From UBA2040 sp047637535 (GTDB taxonomy: Bacteria; Bacteroidota; Bacteroidia; Flavobacteriales_D; Crocinitomicaceae), in assembly GCA_047637535.1 (NCBI GenBank), contig JBLIKY010000034.1:1-15123 (forward strand): a DNA stretch of 15,123 nt, read 5' to 3'. The notes below the pieces were generated by a model. It was given only the letters and a program-made list of their open reading frames with translations, did not search any database and was not told where the DNA came from. Below, piece by piece: positions 7,475 through 13,858 of the stretch. Position numbers and translations under genes: made by a program. The first letter of the stretch is position 1. The number at the start of each line of letters is the position of its first letter.

Positions 7475-7804
7475 ATGTGTTACATCAATTCATTGACTTC
7501 TAAGAACCTTGATTTAAAGAAGAAATACAAGAAAGAAATTCCGGCTAATTTACCTGAGAATCCTCTGTTTTTAGCCAGCGGATTTAACTTTCCATATTTG
7601 AGGGTGATTACGGATAAAACTGAAATTCAACAAATGTCTTGGGGTTTGGTTCCTTAGACGGGATTCTTCGAATACCATACAAATGACAAGGAAAAAGTAC
7701 CCTACTTTATTTATCCTAAAATAATGAAGGGGCCTGAACACTATACGGTGAAAGTTCAGGAAATCTATCACTCATCAAACCTTGACCAAGGCAGCCTATT
7801 TTGA
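7475..7804 (+). pseudogene. Remnant of an SRAP-domain gene (YedK/HMCES-like, SOS response-associated)
   Basis: SRAP proteins shield abasic sites in single-stranded DNA by cross-linking through the cysteine after the initiator methionine. Two pieces are recognisable. Piece one (7475-7657) starts MCY, keeping that cysteine, continues through ASGFNFPYLRVIT and ends at WGLVP followed by TAG (7655-7657). Piece two reads on in the same frame, TGFFEYHTNDKEKVPYFIYPK (from 7658), equivalent to the GFYEW segment with the active-site glutamate, and then runs to TGA at 7802-7804. The stretch of some 40-50 codons that should separate them, including the asparagine and arginine of the NAR-ET DNA-binding motif, is missing, as is most of the C-terminal half with the catalytic histidine. 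The gene is therefore broken. Its 3' end overlaps the neighbouring minus-strand gene by 9 nt. Confidence 0.75.
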
Positions 7805-8344
7805 TTTCTTTTTTCGATCTATATCCAATTTTCGTTTGTTAATGATGACCCACTTTAGAGAGATATAAAGTGTGTTAGTCTCAATTGGGTTTGTATCAGC
7901 ACCAAAAAAATGATAGCCGGTTTGAAGATGAAACTGTAAGAATTTATAACCAATGTTTGGAGCAATGCCGAATTGTGTTTTTGAAAAGTCAGACCTTGCC
8001 ACCAAATTAGCTCCATAGGTCAGGTTTAATCTTCCGGTTTTGAACCAATATCCCAAATCGTAACCTATAACATTCCGCTTAAAATTGTAATTAAAACCCA
8101 GTCTGGCAGCATGAGTAACTGGACGAATAAGTTTTACCCTTGTCCATTGTTTTTCAGCACCAAACTCGGCCACATTATACATTCCTTTTTGCAAACCAAG
8201 GTAGGGACCACTCCTTTTTAACTCAATTTTCGGCAATTTAAAAAGAGATTGAGATAAAAAAACAAGGCTCTCTTGTCCAATCGCGACTCCATTGAAAATA
8301 ATCAATGAAATGGCAAGGCTAATTGTATTTTTGATGGACCTCAT
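7796..8344 (-). CDS. Putative outer-membrane beta-barrel protein, unknown function
   Basis: I do not recognise a named family. The product (182 residues from the ATG at 8344) begins with a plausible Sec signal peptide: MRSIKN, a hydrophobic core of about 15 residues, and a likely cleavage after VAIG before QESL. The mature part is rich in alternating aromatic/hydrophobic and polar residues with turns, for example ARLGFNYNFKRNVIGYDLGYW and FQLHL-type strands near YKFLQFHLQTGYHFFGA, which suggests a small outer-membrane barrel. The C-terminus is strongly basic (RKLDIDRKKKSK), which is odd for a barrel. An ATG 15 nt upstream (8359) is equally possible. The 5' end overlaps the 3' end of the CvpA-like gene by 26 nt (41 nt with the longer start), so the two are probably co-translated. 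Confidence 0.6.
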   Translation of the reverse strand: MRSIKNTISLAISLIIFNGVAIGQESLVFLSQSLFKLPKIELKRSGPYLGLQKGMYNVAEFGAEKQWTRVKLIRPVTHAARLGFNYNFKRNVIGYDLGYWFKTGRLNLTYGANLVARSDFSKTQFGIAPNIGYKFLQFHLQTGYHFFGADTNPIETNTLYISLKWVIINKRKLDIDRKKKSK

Positions 8345-8951
8345 AAAGTTTTTTCGCATCTTTTGCGTCTATGCCAAGGCTGTCCGCAATCTCTTTTGCT
8401 CTTAATACTTCTCCAACTGTTAACCCCGTGCTATCCGATTCCGATTTGAAAGCATTTTCAATGAAAATTTGACTTTCTTTCATCCCCGGGAGGGTGTTTT
8501 TTCCAATGGCCTTGACGGGTTCATAAAACAAAGATTCGGTTTTCGTTTCGGTTTTCATCCATTTTCCTTTTTCGTCATAAGATTCAACGAGCATGAGAAT
8601 TACACTGAGTATGTAGACCATTTTTATTAGTCCAAACAACAGCCCGGCAACCTTGTTAAAAGGACTAAGTGCAACAGCCTTTACGACACCCTCAATTGCT
8701 TTACCCGCAAAAAAGACAAGGGCTCCCACAATCAAAAAAGTCAAGGTAAAGGCCAATGGAGGTAAATAACTCGACTCGATGTCAAATCGATTGCTCAATT
8801 CTATCGATGCATAATCCGAAAAATTAACGGCTGCATAAATCCCAACGAAGAAAGCCAAAAGAGTAAATATTTCAATTATAAAGCCTTTTTTAAAGCCTCG
8901 ATATCCAGCATAAATCAGCGGGATGAAAATCAGAATATCTATAAAGTTCAC
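8319..8951 (-). CDS. CvpA-family inner membrane protein
   Basis: CvpA-like proteins are small inner-membrane proteins; in E. coli the gene is linked to colicin V production and to envelope stress tolerance. This 210-residue product shows four hydrophobic segments (about 3-19, 24-45, 63-84 and 100-122) and the family N-terminus NFIDILIFIPLIYAGYRGFKKGFI, where the glycine-rich turn between helices 1 and 2 is typical. The SPFNKVAGLLFGLIK segment (95-109) before helix 4 is also characteristic. A soluble, mostly helical tail follows (about 125-210). The only usable start is GTG at 8951, since an in-frame TAG lies at 8957-8955. It sits 21 nt after the YceI-like gene and overlaps the downstream envelope gene. 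Its exact role is unknown. Confidence 0.83.
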   Translation of the reverse strand: MNFIDILIFIPLIYAGYRGFKKGFIIEIFTLLAFFVGIYAAVNFSDYASIELSNRFDIESSYLPPLAFTLTFLIVGALVFFAGKAIEGVVKAVALSPFNKVAGLLFGLIKMVYILSVILMLVESYDEKGKWMKTETKTESLFYEPVKAIGKNTLPGMKESQIFIENAFKSESDSTGLTVGEVLRAKEIADSLGIDAKDAKKLYEVHQKYN

Positions 8952-8972
8952 TTTCTAGCTTGAGGTTGTTTC

Positions 8973-9599
8973 TTATTTACAGTCTGTTTGTAATACTGTA
9001 GAGAAATTTAAATCTACTTCTGACCATAATTTAGAAACACCGTCATCTCCTGTGTGCAAGTCTTTACAGATTGTGTTTAGAGCTGCGATGCCTTCTCCGG
9101 CATTCCAATTCATAACATCCATAGTTGCTTTGAAAGAAAAACGATTTTGTTCGAATGTGTAAGTACCTGTAACGTTTTGTGCCATGTTGTTCATCATAAC
9201 TTCAATAACCGCAACACCATCATCGGAAAGACTAACCATTTTACCAGTCAAGTCATCTGTCGAAAGGGTGCCGAAAAAATTTTCAACTATTTTACCATTT
9301 CTATCTTCGTTTTGTGTTTCGACCGAAGAAACTGGGATAGTGAAAGACAAAGTAGAAAGCAATTCAATTGGGTCAGCTGCTTCTAAAGTTCCGTCGAATT
9401 CGATAACCGTAAATGTTCCTTTTACAGGAGTCTTATTTGTAAATTTAAATGCGACCCACTCCAAAGAAGACGAAACATCGTCGTATGCATATGTACATGG
9501 TGCTTCTGCCTCAGAAACAGATTCTTCTTGATTACCACCACAACTAAAAAGTAGTATAGTCGATAAAGCCGCAAAGCCTAAATGCTGTATTTTTTTCAT
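8973..9599 (-). CDS. YceI-like domain lipoprotein
   Basis: A 208-residue lipoprotein. The SPII signal is clear: MKKIQHLGFAALSTILLFSC with the lipobox LFSC and lipidated Cys20, followed by GGNQEES, a short acidic linker. The remainder (about 35-205) fits the YceI lipocalin-like fold: LEWVAFKFTNKTPVKGTF, then alternating strands, a VSSVETQNEDRNGKIVENFFGTL segment where YceI proteins carry their conserved turn, and a C-terminal strand EVDLNFSTVLQ. YceI proteins bind isoprenoid chains or other long hydrophobic ligands in the periplasm. The family's usual aromatic motifs are diverged, so the ligand is unknown. It is the first gene of a leftward cluster with the CvpA-like and outer-membrane genes. 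Confidence 0.78.
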   Translation of the reverse strand: MKKIQHLGFAALSTILLFSCGGNQEESVSEAEAPCTYAYDDVSSSLEWVAFKFTNKTPVKGTFTVIEFDGTLEAADPIELLSTLSFTIPVSSVETQNEDRNGKIVENFFGTLSTDDLTGKMVSLSDDGVAVIEVMMNNMAQNVTGTYTFEQNRFSFKATMDVMNWNAGEGIAALNTICKDLHTGDDGVSKLWSEVDLNFSTVLQTDCK

Positions 9600-9709
9600 G
9601 ATTCTGTTTTTTTACTAAAAGTAACAGGATTATAAGACAATCTAATAGAAGTTTAGCAATAATTAAGAAGTTATGAATTAAAAAAACGTTAACAACATGA
9701 AGATATCAC

Positions 9710-9717
9710 TACCTTTA
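9710..9717 (+). promoter_or_regulatory. Possible -7 box for the conserved small gene and rseP
   Basis: TACCTTTA matches TAnnTTTG at all but the last position. It lies 4 nt before the GTG start, implying a leaderless or nearly leaderless mRNA if it is used. No convincing -33 box accompanies it. Confidence 0.3.
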
Positions 9718-9721
9718 CGTT

Positions 9722-10087
9722 GTGGATTACGATATAGAAATACGGTTTAGGAAACTTAAAACTCATCTTGAAAAAGATTTCGGGGAAGACATGGACGTAC
9801 AGGCCATTCTCTTCTTGATTGGAGTGGATGAAGTTGGACTAGGCTACCAAAATTATTCTAAGCAGCAAAAGACTGACCTCATTCATGTTGCCATTTGTAC
9901 AATTCTTGAACCTTCAGGTTATTATGAGTTTGAAGGGCGAGATGAAGAAAATTGGCCGCATTTCAAATTGGTAAAAGAATTACCTGTTTTGGATCACCGC
10001 CAGCAGCAACATTTGATGAAAGAAGCATTAATCGAATATTTTGTTTCGAATGAATTGTACCACGAAGAAGTTTCAATTAAAAATTAA
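9722..10087 (+). CDS. Conserved Bacteroidota protein of unknown function
   Basis: A soluble acidic protein of 121 residues without signal peptide or membrane segment. It resembles a small protein widely found in Bacteroidota, with the recognisable core ILFLIGVDEVGLGYQNYSK (29-47), then DLIHVAICTILEPSGYYEF and ENWPHFKLVKELP. No function is established to my knowledge. The start appears to be GTG at 9722: no in-frame ATG exists upstream, and the first internal ATG (9791) would remove the N-terminal helix. A TACCTTTA box (9710-9717) lies only 4 nt before the GTG, so the transcript may have almost no leader. rseP follows after 26 nt on the same strand, a likely two-gene operon. Confidence 0.8.
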   Translation: MDYDIEIRFRKLKTHLEKDFGEDMDVQAILFLIGVDEVGLGYQNYSKQQKTDLIHVAICTILEPSGYYEFEGRDEENWPHFKLVKELPVLDHRQQQHLMKEALIEYFVSNELYHEEVSIKN

Positions 10088-10113
10088 GGACCCAAACATA
10101 TTATTACAACAAC

Positions 10114-11451
10114 ATGGATTTTTTAATAAAAGCAGCACAACTATTACTTTCTTTATCCTTATTAGTTGCCCTCCACGAATTGGGACACTTTTTACCAGCG
10201 AGATTCTTTAAAATTAGAGTTGAAAAATTCTATTTATTTTTCAATCCTTGGTTCTCAATCGCTAAAAAACAAATTGGCGAAACAGAATGGGGAATTGGAT
10301 GGTTGCCTCTTGGTGGTTATGTTAAAATTGCCGGGATGGTCGACGAATCAATGGATAAAGAGCAAATGGCTCTTCCTCCTCAACCTTGGGAATTTAGATC
10401 AAAACCTGCTTGGCAAAGACTTATAGTAATGATTGGTGGGGTTACCGTCAATCTTATTCTTGGTGTGTTAATATATATTGGTGTTCTTTTCACTTACGGT
10501 GTAGAAAAAATGGCTCCACAAGATTTATCGGCAGGACTTTCTGTACACCCTATTTTAAATCAATACGGATTTACTTCTGGAGATGTTATTTTGAGTTCAG
10601 AAGGCACCCCAATCACCAACGCAAAGGATGTCAACAAAGAAATAATGTTGCGTGGAGCAAGAGTTTTCGAAGTTCAGCACCTTAACGGAGCCAAAGAGAC
10701 ACTTACTTTGCCTGAGGATATCGATTATACTTTATTCAAGGCTGGTGCTATGAGTCCTTTTGATTGGAGAATGAAATCCAACGCTATTGATTCCGTTTTT
10801 GAAACGGCAACAGGCACAGCCAAGGGTGTTCTGTTTAAGAATGATAAGTTCATTACAATCGCAAACCAACCTATTGAATATTTTGATGAAACTGTTTCCG
10901 TTTTGTACAAAAACAGAGGTAAGAAAATCGCATTTAGCGTCCTTCGTGGAAGCGACACTTTGACCAAAAACTTACTTGTATCTGCAGAAGGAACTATAGG
11001 TTTTAAACCTTTGGTTGGTAAAATAATGGTCGATCCAAATAAATTACAGGACATTCAATATGGTTTTGGTGAAAGTATTGTCAAAGGAACAGCATTTGGC
11101 ATGAGCACTTTAGGAGATTATGTTGGCCAGTTGAAATACCTCTTCACCAAAAAAGGCGCGACTTCCTTGGGTGGGTTTGGTGCTATCGGAAGCCTTTTTC
11201 CTGCAACGTGGGATTGGGAAATATTTTGGCTAAATACAGCTTTGATTTCTATTATTCTTGCCTTTATGAATATCCTACCAATTCCAGCCTTGGATGGTGG
11301 ACATGTCGTTTTCTTGCTGTACGAAATGATTACAGGTAAGGAAGCGCCTCAAAAGGTATTAGAGTACGCTCAGTACGTAGGGTTTATCTTGTTGTTGACC
11401 TTGATGCTCTACGCAAATGGGAACGATGTTTACAAAGCATTCTTCAGTTAA
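10114..11451 (+). CDS. rseP: RIP metalloprotease RseP (site-2 protease, M50)
   Basis: RseP-type site-2 proteases cut transmembrane substrates such as anti-sigma factors and signal-peptide remnants within the inner membrane. This protein has 445 residues. The zinc site HELGH (21-25) lies in the first helix and the second zinc ligand is in NILPIPALDGGH (386-397). Hydrophobic segments are visible at about 8-25, 103-127, 373-389 and 418-433. Between helices 2 and 3 lie two PDZ-like regions (about 137-200 and 235-300), the first with YGFTSGDVILSSEGTPI. The membrane-reentrant GxxG-like segment IGWLPLGGYVKIAGM (61-75) is intact. The ATG at 10114 is preceded by AACAAC with no Shine-Dalgarno. It probably shares a transcript with the small gene upstream. 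No anti-sigma factor gene is adjacent, so the substrate is unknown. Confidence 0.95.
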   Translation: MDFLIKAAQLLLSLSLLVALHELGHFLPARFFKIRVEKFYLFFNPWFSIAKKQIGETEWGIGWLPLGGYVKIAGMVDESMDKEQMALPPQPWEFRSKPAWQRLIVMIGGVTVNLILGVLIYIGVLFTYGVEKMAPQDLSAGLSVHPILNQYGFTSGDVILSSEGTPITNAKDVNKEIMLRGARVFEVQHLNGAKETLTLPEDIDYTLFKAGAMSPFDWRMKSNAIDSVFETATGTAKGVLFKNDKFITIANQPIEYFDETVSVLYKNRGKKIAFSVLRGSDTLTKNLLVSAEGTIGFKPLVGKIMVDPNKLQDIQYGFGESIVKGTAFGMSTLGDYVGQLKYLFTKKGATSLGGFGAIGSLFPATWDWEIFWLNTALISIILAFMNILPIPALDGGHVVFLLYEMITGKEAPQKVLEYAQYVGFILLLTLMLYANGNDVYKAFFS

Positions 11452-11460
11452 AACGAAGGA

Positions 11461-11529
11461 AGAAATTTAGAAGTCAGAAATAAGAAGTGATAACACCCCT
11501 ATTTCTGACTTCTAATTTCTAATTTCTTA
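11461..11529. repeat. Heptamer-repeat hairpin between convergent genes
   Basis: The left arm 11461-11482 and right arm 11500-11520 pair along 21 bp with one bulged T and a 17-nt loop. Both arms are built from variants of one 7-nt unit: TTTCTGA, CTTCTAA, TTTCTAA and TTTCTTA run head to tail from 11502 to 11529, and their complements fill the left side. The last unit contains the stop codon of the minus-strand remnant. It lies 10 nt after the rseP stop. It may act as a bidirectional terminator or mRNA stabiliser, though there is no GC-rich core. Confidence 0.7.
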
Positions 11530-12077
11530 CTTTTTAACCAAGCTAACTTGACCGTTTCCGCTTGATTTTAATACTTGAACAACATACTGACCCCTAGCCA
11601 AATTACTCAAGTCTAGTGGGATATTGTGTTCACCTTCATTTACCGTTGTTTCTAGTAAAGTTTGAACTTTCTTACCCAACAAATCAATAGCGCTTATCGT
11701 GATGTTTTCATTCTGCGTTTTGATTCTTAAAGTCGTATTGTTAATCGCTGGATGATCCAAGAGGCGATCGAACTACTTCTAGCGTTCTCCGTTGGTTGAG
11801 AATCCCCTGTTGGATAAACCGAGTTGACCCATGTGTCCCCAAACGCAGCTATTGCCTCGTCAGGGTGGTAGGTCAAAGGCGGCTCTAACGTAGGTGTTGT
11901 CATCAATGAAGTTACACTTGCCGCCATTCCATTGGCCATAGTGTCCGTTAATTGTTGGTAAGTAAAACCAAATAATGACCTTCTTAATAAATGCCCAGCC
12001 TCTTCTTTGGTCCATGGCCCAGAGTAGGGAATCAAACTCATTGAGACCGGTTGGGGAATATCCTTTTTAAAAATCAT
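11527..12077 (-). pseudogene. DUF1800-family N-terminus joined out of frame to a T9SS C-terminal sorting domain (internal deletion remnant)
   Basis: The upstream part (12077 to about 11750) encodes the start of a DUF1800 protein: IPYSGPWTKEEAGHLLRRSLFGFT (family LLRRxxFG motif), DTWVNSVYP, then ENARSSSIASWIIQ. Intact family members run to several hundred residues. Here the frame ends six residues later at TAA (11727). In another frame, about 11760 to 11527, lies a typical type IX sorting domain: HPAINNTTLRIK, ISAIDLLGKKVQTL, LDLSNLARGQYVVQV and a final KK. The domain normally sits at the end of a secreted protein, preceded by PNP-A. The whole middle is thus missing and the two halves are out of frame. 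The start could be ATG 12077 or 12041. It lies 22 nt after queG. Confidence 0.82.
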
Positions 12078-12099
12078 CCGACTATAGTTTGATAGGAAT

Positions 12100-13032
12100 T
12101 TACAGTTTTTCTCTTAGAAATTCAATATTTCTAGTTAATCCTGTGAATTTTGTCCGCTTTACCGCGCTTTTTTGAAAAAGGGAAGAAAATACTTCTTGCG
12201 TTAATTCTGTCCATTCCTTTTTGCCCATGTTTAAAAGTTCAGCTTTCGGTGTAAAACGCTCTTCTTTAGTGGGTTTTGAGAAACGATTCCAAGGACAAAC
12301 ATCTTGACAAATGTCGCAACCGAACATCCAATCCTCCATTTTTGATTTGAATTCAGTCGGAATAATCTGATCTTTTAGTTCAATTGTTAGGTAAGAAATG
12401 CACTTTGACCCATCTACTTTGTAGGGTTCTACAATTGCATCGGTCGGACAAGCATCAATGCACTTGGTGCAGGTACCGCAGTAATCTTTAATTGGTCCGT
12501 CTGGTTCGAGTTCTAAATCTAGAATCAACTCTGCAATAAAGAAGAAAGAACCGTTTTTAGGATGAATCAAATTAGAATGCTTTCCAACCCAACCCACTCC
12601 GCTTTTTGCCGCCCACGCCTTATCCATAACGGGTGCAGAATCGACAAAAACTCGGCCTCCAACTTCCCCGATTTCTTGCTGGATATAATCAAAAAGTTCC
12701 TTGAGTTTGTCTTTTATCACAAAGTGATAATCTTCGCCAAAAGCATATTTCGAGATTTTTGGAGCTTCGGGGTTTTGTTCTACTTCGGGCTTATAATCTA
12801 AGAGTAAAGAAATGACAGATTTTGCGCCGTGCACGAGTTTTGTTGGATCGAGCCTTTTGTCAAAGTTGTTGGACATATAGTCCATTTTACCCTGATAGTT
12901 CTTACTCAACCATTGATCCAGCCGAGGTGCTTCGTCTTCTAAAAACCCCGCTTTTGAAACTCCAAAGTAAGAAAAACCTAATTCCTGTGATTTCGACTTT
13001 ATTAAGTGTTTATTCCTTTCTTTGGGTGTCAT
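12100..13032 (-). CDS. queG: Epoxyqueuosine reductase QueG
   Basis: QueG reduces epoxyqueuosine to queuosine at the wobble base of tRNAs with GUN anticodons, using cobalamin and two 4Fe-4S clusters. In this 310-residue protein the N-terminal DUF1730 region carries VDSAPVMDKAWAAKSGVGWVGKH (130-152), with D131 matching the proposed general acid. The ferredoxin-like part has C185, C188, C191 and C195 in CGTCTKCIDACP, and C211, C239, C242 and C246 around GCDICQDVCPW. The C-terminal HEAT-repeat extension of the longer E. coli enzyme is absent. The ATG at 13032 starts MTPKERNK; the upstream lipoprotein gene ends 5 nt before it, so the two are probably co-transcribed. No other queuosine gene is in the window. 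Confidence 0.96.
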   Translation of the reverse strand: MTPKERNKHLIKSKSQELGFSYFGVSKAGFLEDEAPRLDQWLSKNYQGKMDYMSNNFDKRLDPTKLVHGAKSVISLLLDYKPEVEQNPEAPKISKYAFGEDYHFVIKDKLKELFDYIQQEIGEVGGRVFVDSAPVMDKAWAAKSGVGWVGKHSNLIHPKNGSFFFIAELILDLELEPDGPIKDYCGTCTKCIDACPTDAIVEPYKVDGSKCISYLTIELKDQIIPTEFKSKMEDWMFGCDICQDVCPWNRFSKPTKEERFTPKAELLNMGKKEWTELTQEVFSSLFQKSAVKRTKFTGLTRNIEFLREKL

Positions 13033-13037
13033 TAATG

Positions 13038-13415
13038 CTATCTCAAATAATCAATATCCAGAGTCGCGATGTACTTGTCTAAGCTTATTTTTTCACCCTC
13101 TTTTGGATAAGGTTTTAATTCTTTTAGGGTTATTTTCATCTGCCCTATGACAGTGTCAGCAGCAAACTTCATGTTGGTATTTAAAGAAATTGTATCCAAC
13201 TGTTTTTTGTTTTTAATTGCAAAAGTAACTTCCCCATTGCCTTCCCAAACACAATTAACACCTTCGGGACATCTCGATTCTTTAACATCAACAAGACTGA
13301 CGTTTAGCTTCCATTTTTTGTAATCTTTCTCGGTGGAAATTTCTACTTGTTCGTCTTTTTTGCATGCTAATCCAACAAAGGCAATTAACAATATAATTAC
13401 GGAGTACTTCATCAT
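13038..13415 (-). CDS. Small lipoprotein of unknown function
   Basis: A lipoprotein of about 125 residues. The SPII signal is MMKYSVIILLIAFVGLAC with lipobox GLAC and lipidated Cys18, followed by KKDEQ. The mature protein contains ESRCPEGVNCVWEGNGEV (about 46-63), a two-cysteine motif often seen in short Bacteroidota lipoproteins of unknown role; the cysteines could form a disulphide. The rest is a run of beta-strand-like segments ending in IATLDIDYLR. The frame is open to an ATG at 13478, but the signal peptide only makes sense from 13415 or 13412. It lies 5 nt upstream of queG on the same strand. I cannot assign a function. Confidence 0.75.
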   Translation of the reverse strand: MMKYSVIILLIAFVGLACKKDEQVEISTEKDYKKWKLNVSLVDVKESRCPEGVNCVWEGNGEVTFAIKNKKQLDTISLNTNMKFAADTVIGQMKITLKELKPYPKEGEKISLDKYIATLDIDYLR

Positions 13416-13485
13416 AATAACTGGTTTTAAGGCATGAAAATAAAGAAATTTTGATGAAATAGACCTTGAATAATACATTATTCTT

Positions 13486-13493
13486 CAAAAATA
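13486..13493 (-). promoter_or_regulatory. Candidate -7 box for the lipoprotein-queG unit
   Basis: On the minus strand the octamer reads TATTTTTG, matching TAnnTTTG, about 70 nt upstream of the lipoprotein start. The region is AT-rich and no -33 box is evident, so a chance match is possible. If used, it supports the internal start at 13415. Confidence 0.35.
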
Positions 13494-13778
13494 GAATTTT
13501 GTCAAACGCATATTCTCGTGGATACCTTCGCTTGTTTGCTACTCTGTTTTGTTTTCCAGGTATAAGGATGCGCTAATTTATTCTAACAAAGTATTTCTTT
13601 CTCTAAATCAAAAACAACCAATATCAAACTCATACTATTTTCTTAACTAACTTGTACATTTCGTTTTTTGGAGCTTTACTTTTAAATGTTTATTTGTTAC
13701 TTGAATTCAAGTTTATATAATGTCTAGTCATAAAAAAAGACAATAAATTAATGATCAATCCGGGGCCGTTAAAAAAGT
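13494..13778. other. Long non-coding gap with a 14-bp palindrome
   Basis: Together with its flanks this is the longest gene-free stretch of the window (13416-13858). It is very AT-rich, without a credible reading frame on either strand, tRNA-like fold or GC-rich terminator. The one clear element is the perfect palindrome ACTTGAATTCAAGT (13699-13712), a possible operator for the gene at 13859. A short GC-rich island (CCGGGGCC, about 13759-13766) precedes the promoter. Confidence 0.5.
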
Positions 13779-13810
13779 TTTGACAATTTTAGAATGTTTT
13801 CATACCTTTG
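13779..13810 (+). promoter_or_regulatory. Near-consensus Bacteroidota promoter of the surface-protein gene
   Basis: TTTG at 13779-13782 and TACCTTTG at 13803-13810 are separated by 20 nt, which fits the TTTG - about 19-21 nt - TAnnTTTG promoter of Bacteroidota. The predicted start of transcription near 13816 leaves a 5' leader of roughly 43 nt before the ATG at 13859. It is the best promoter in the window. Confidence 0.75.
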
Positions 13811-13858
13811 CCTCCAAATCAAACTGTTACTAAACAATTATTCGCTGAAATCTAAATT

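Noticed and set aside
7571..7771. Minus-strand frame of 66 codons opposite the SRAP remnant
   Set aside because: It is the antisense shadow of recognisable SRAP fragments and has no domain features.
13288..13488. Second minus-strand frame overlapping the small lipoprotein
   Set aside because: It is a shifted reading of the lipoprotein gene; the other frame has a clear SPII signal and conserved cysteine motif.
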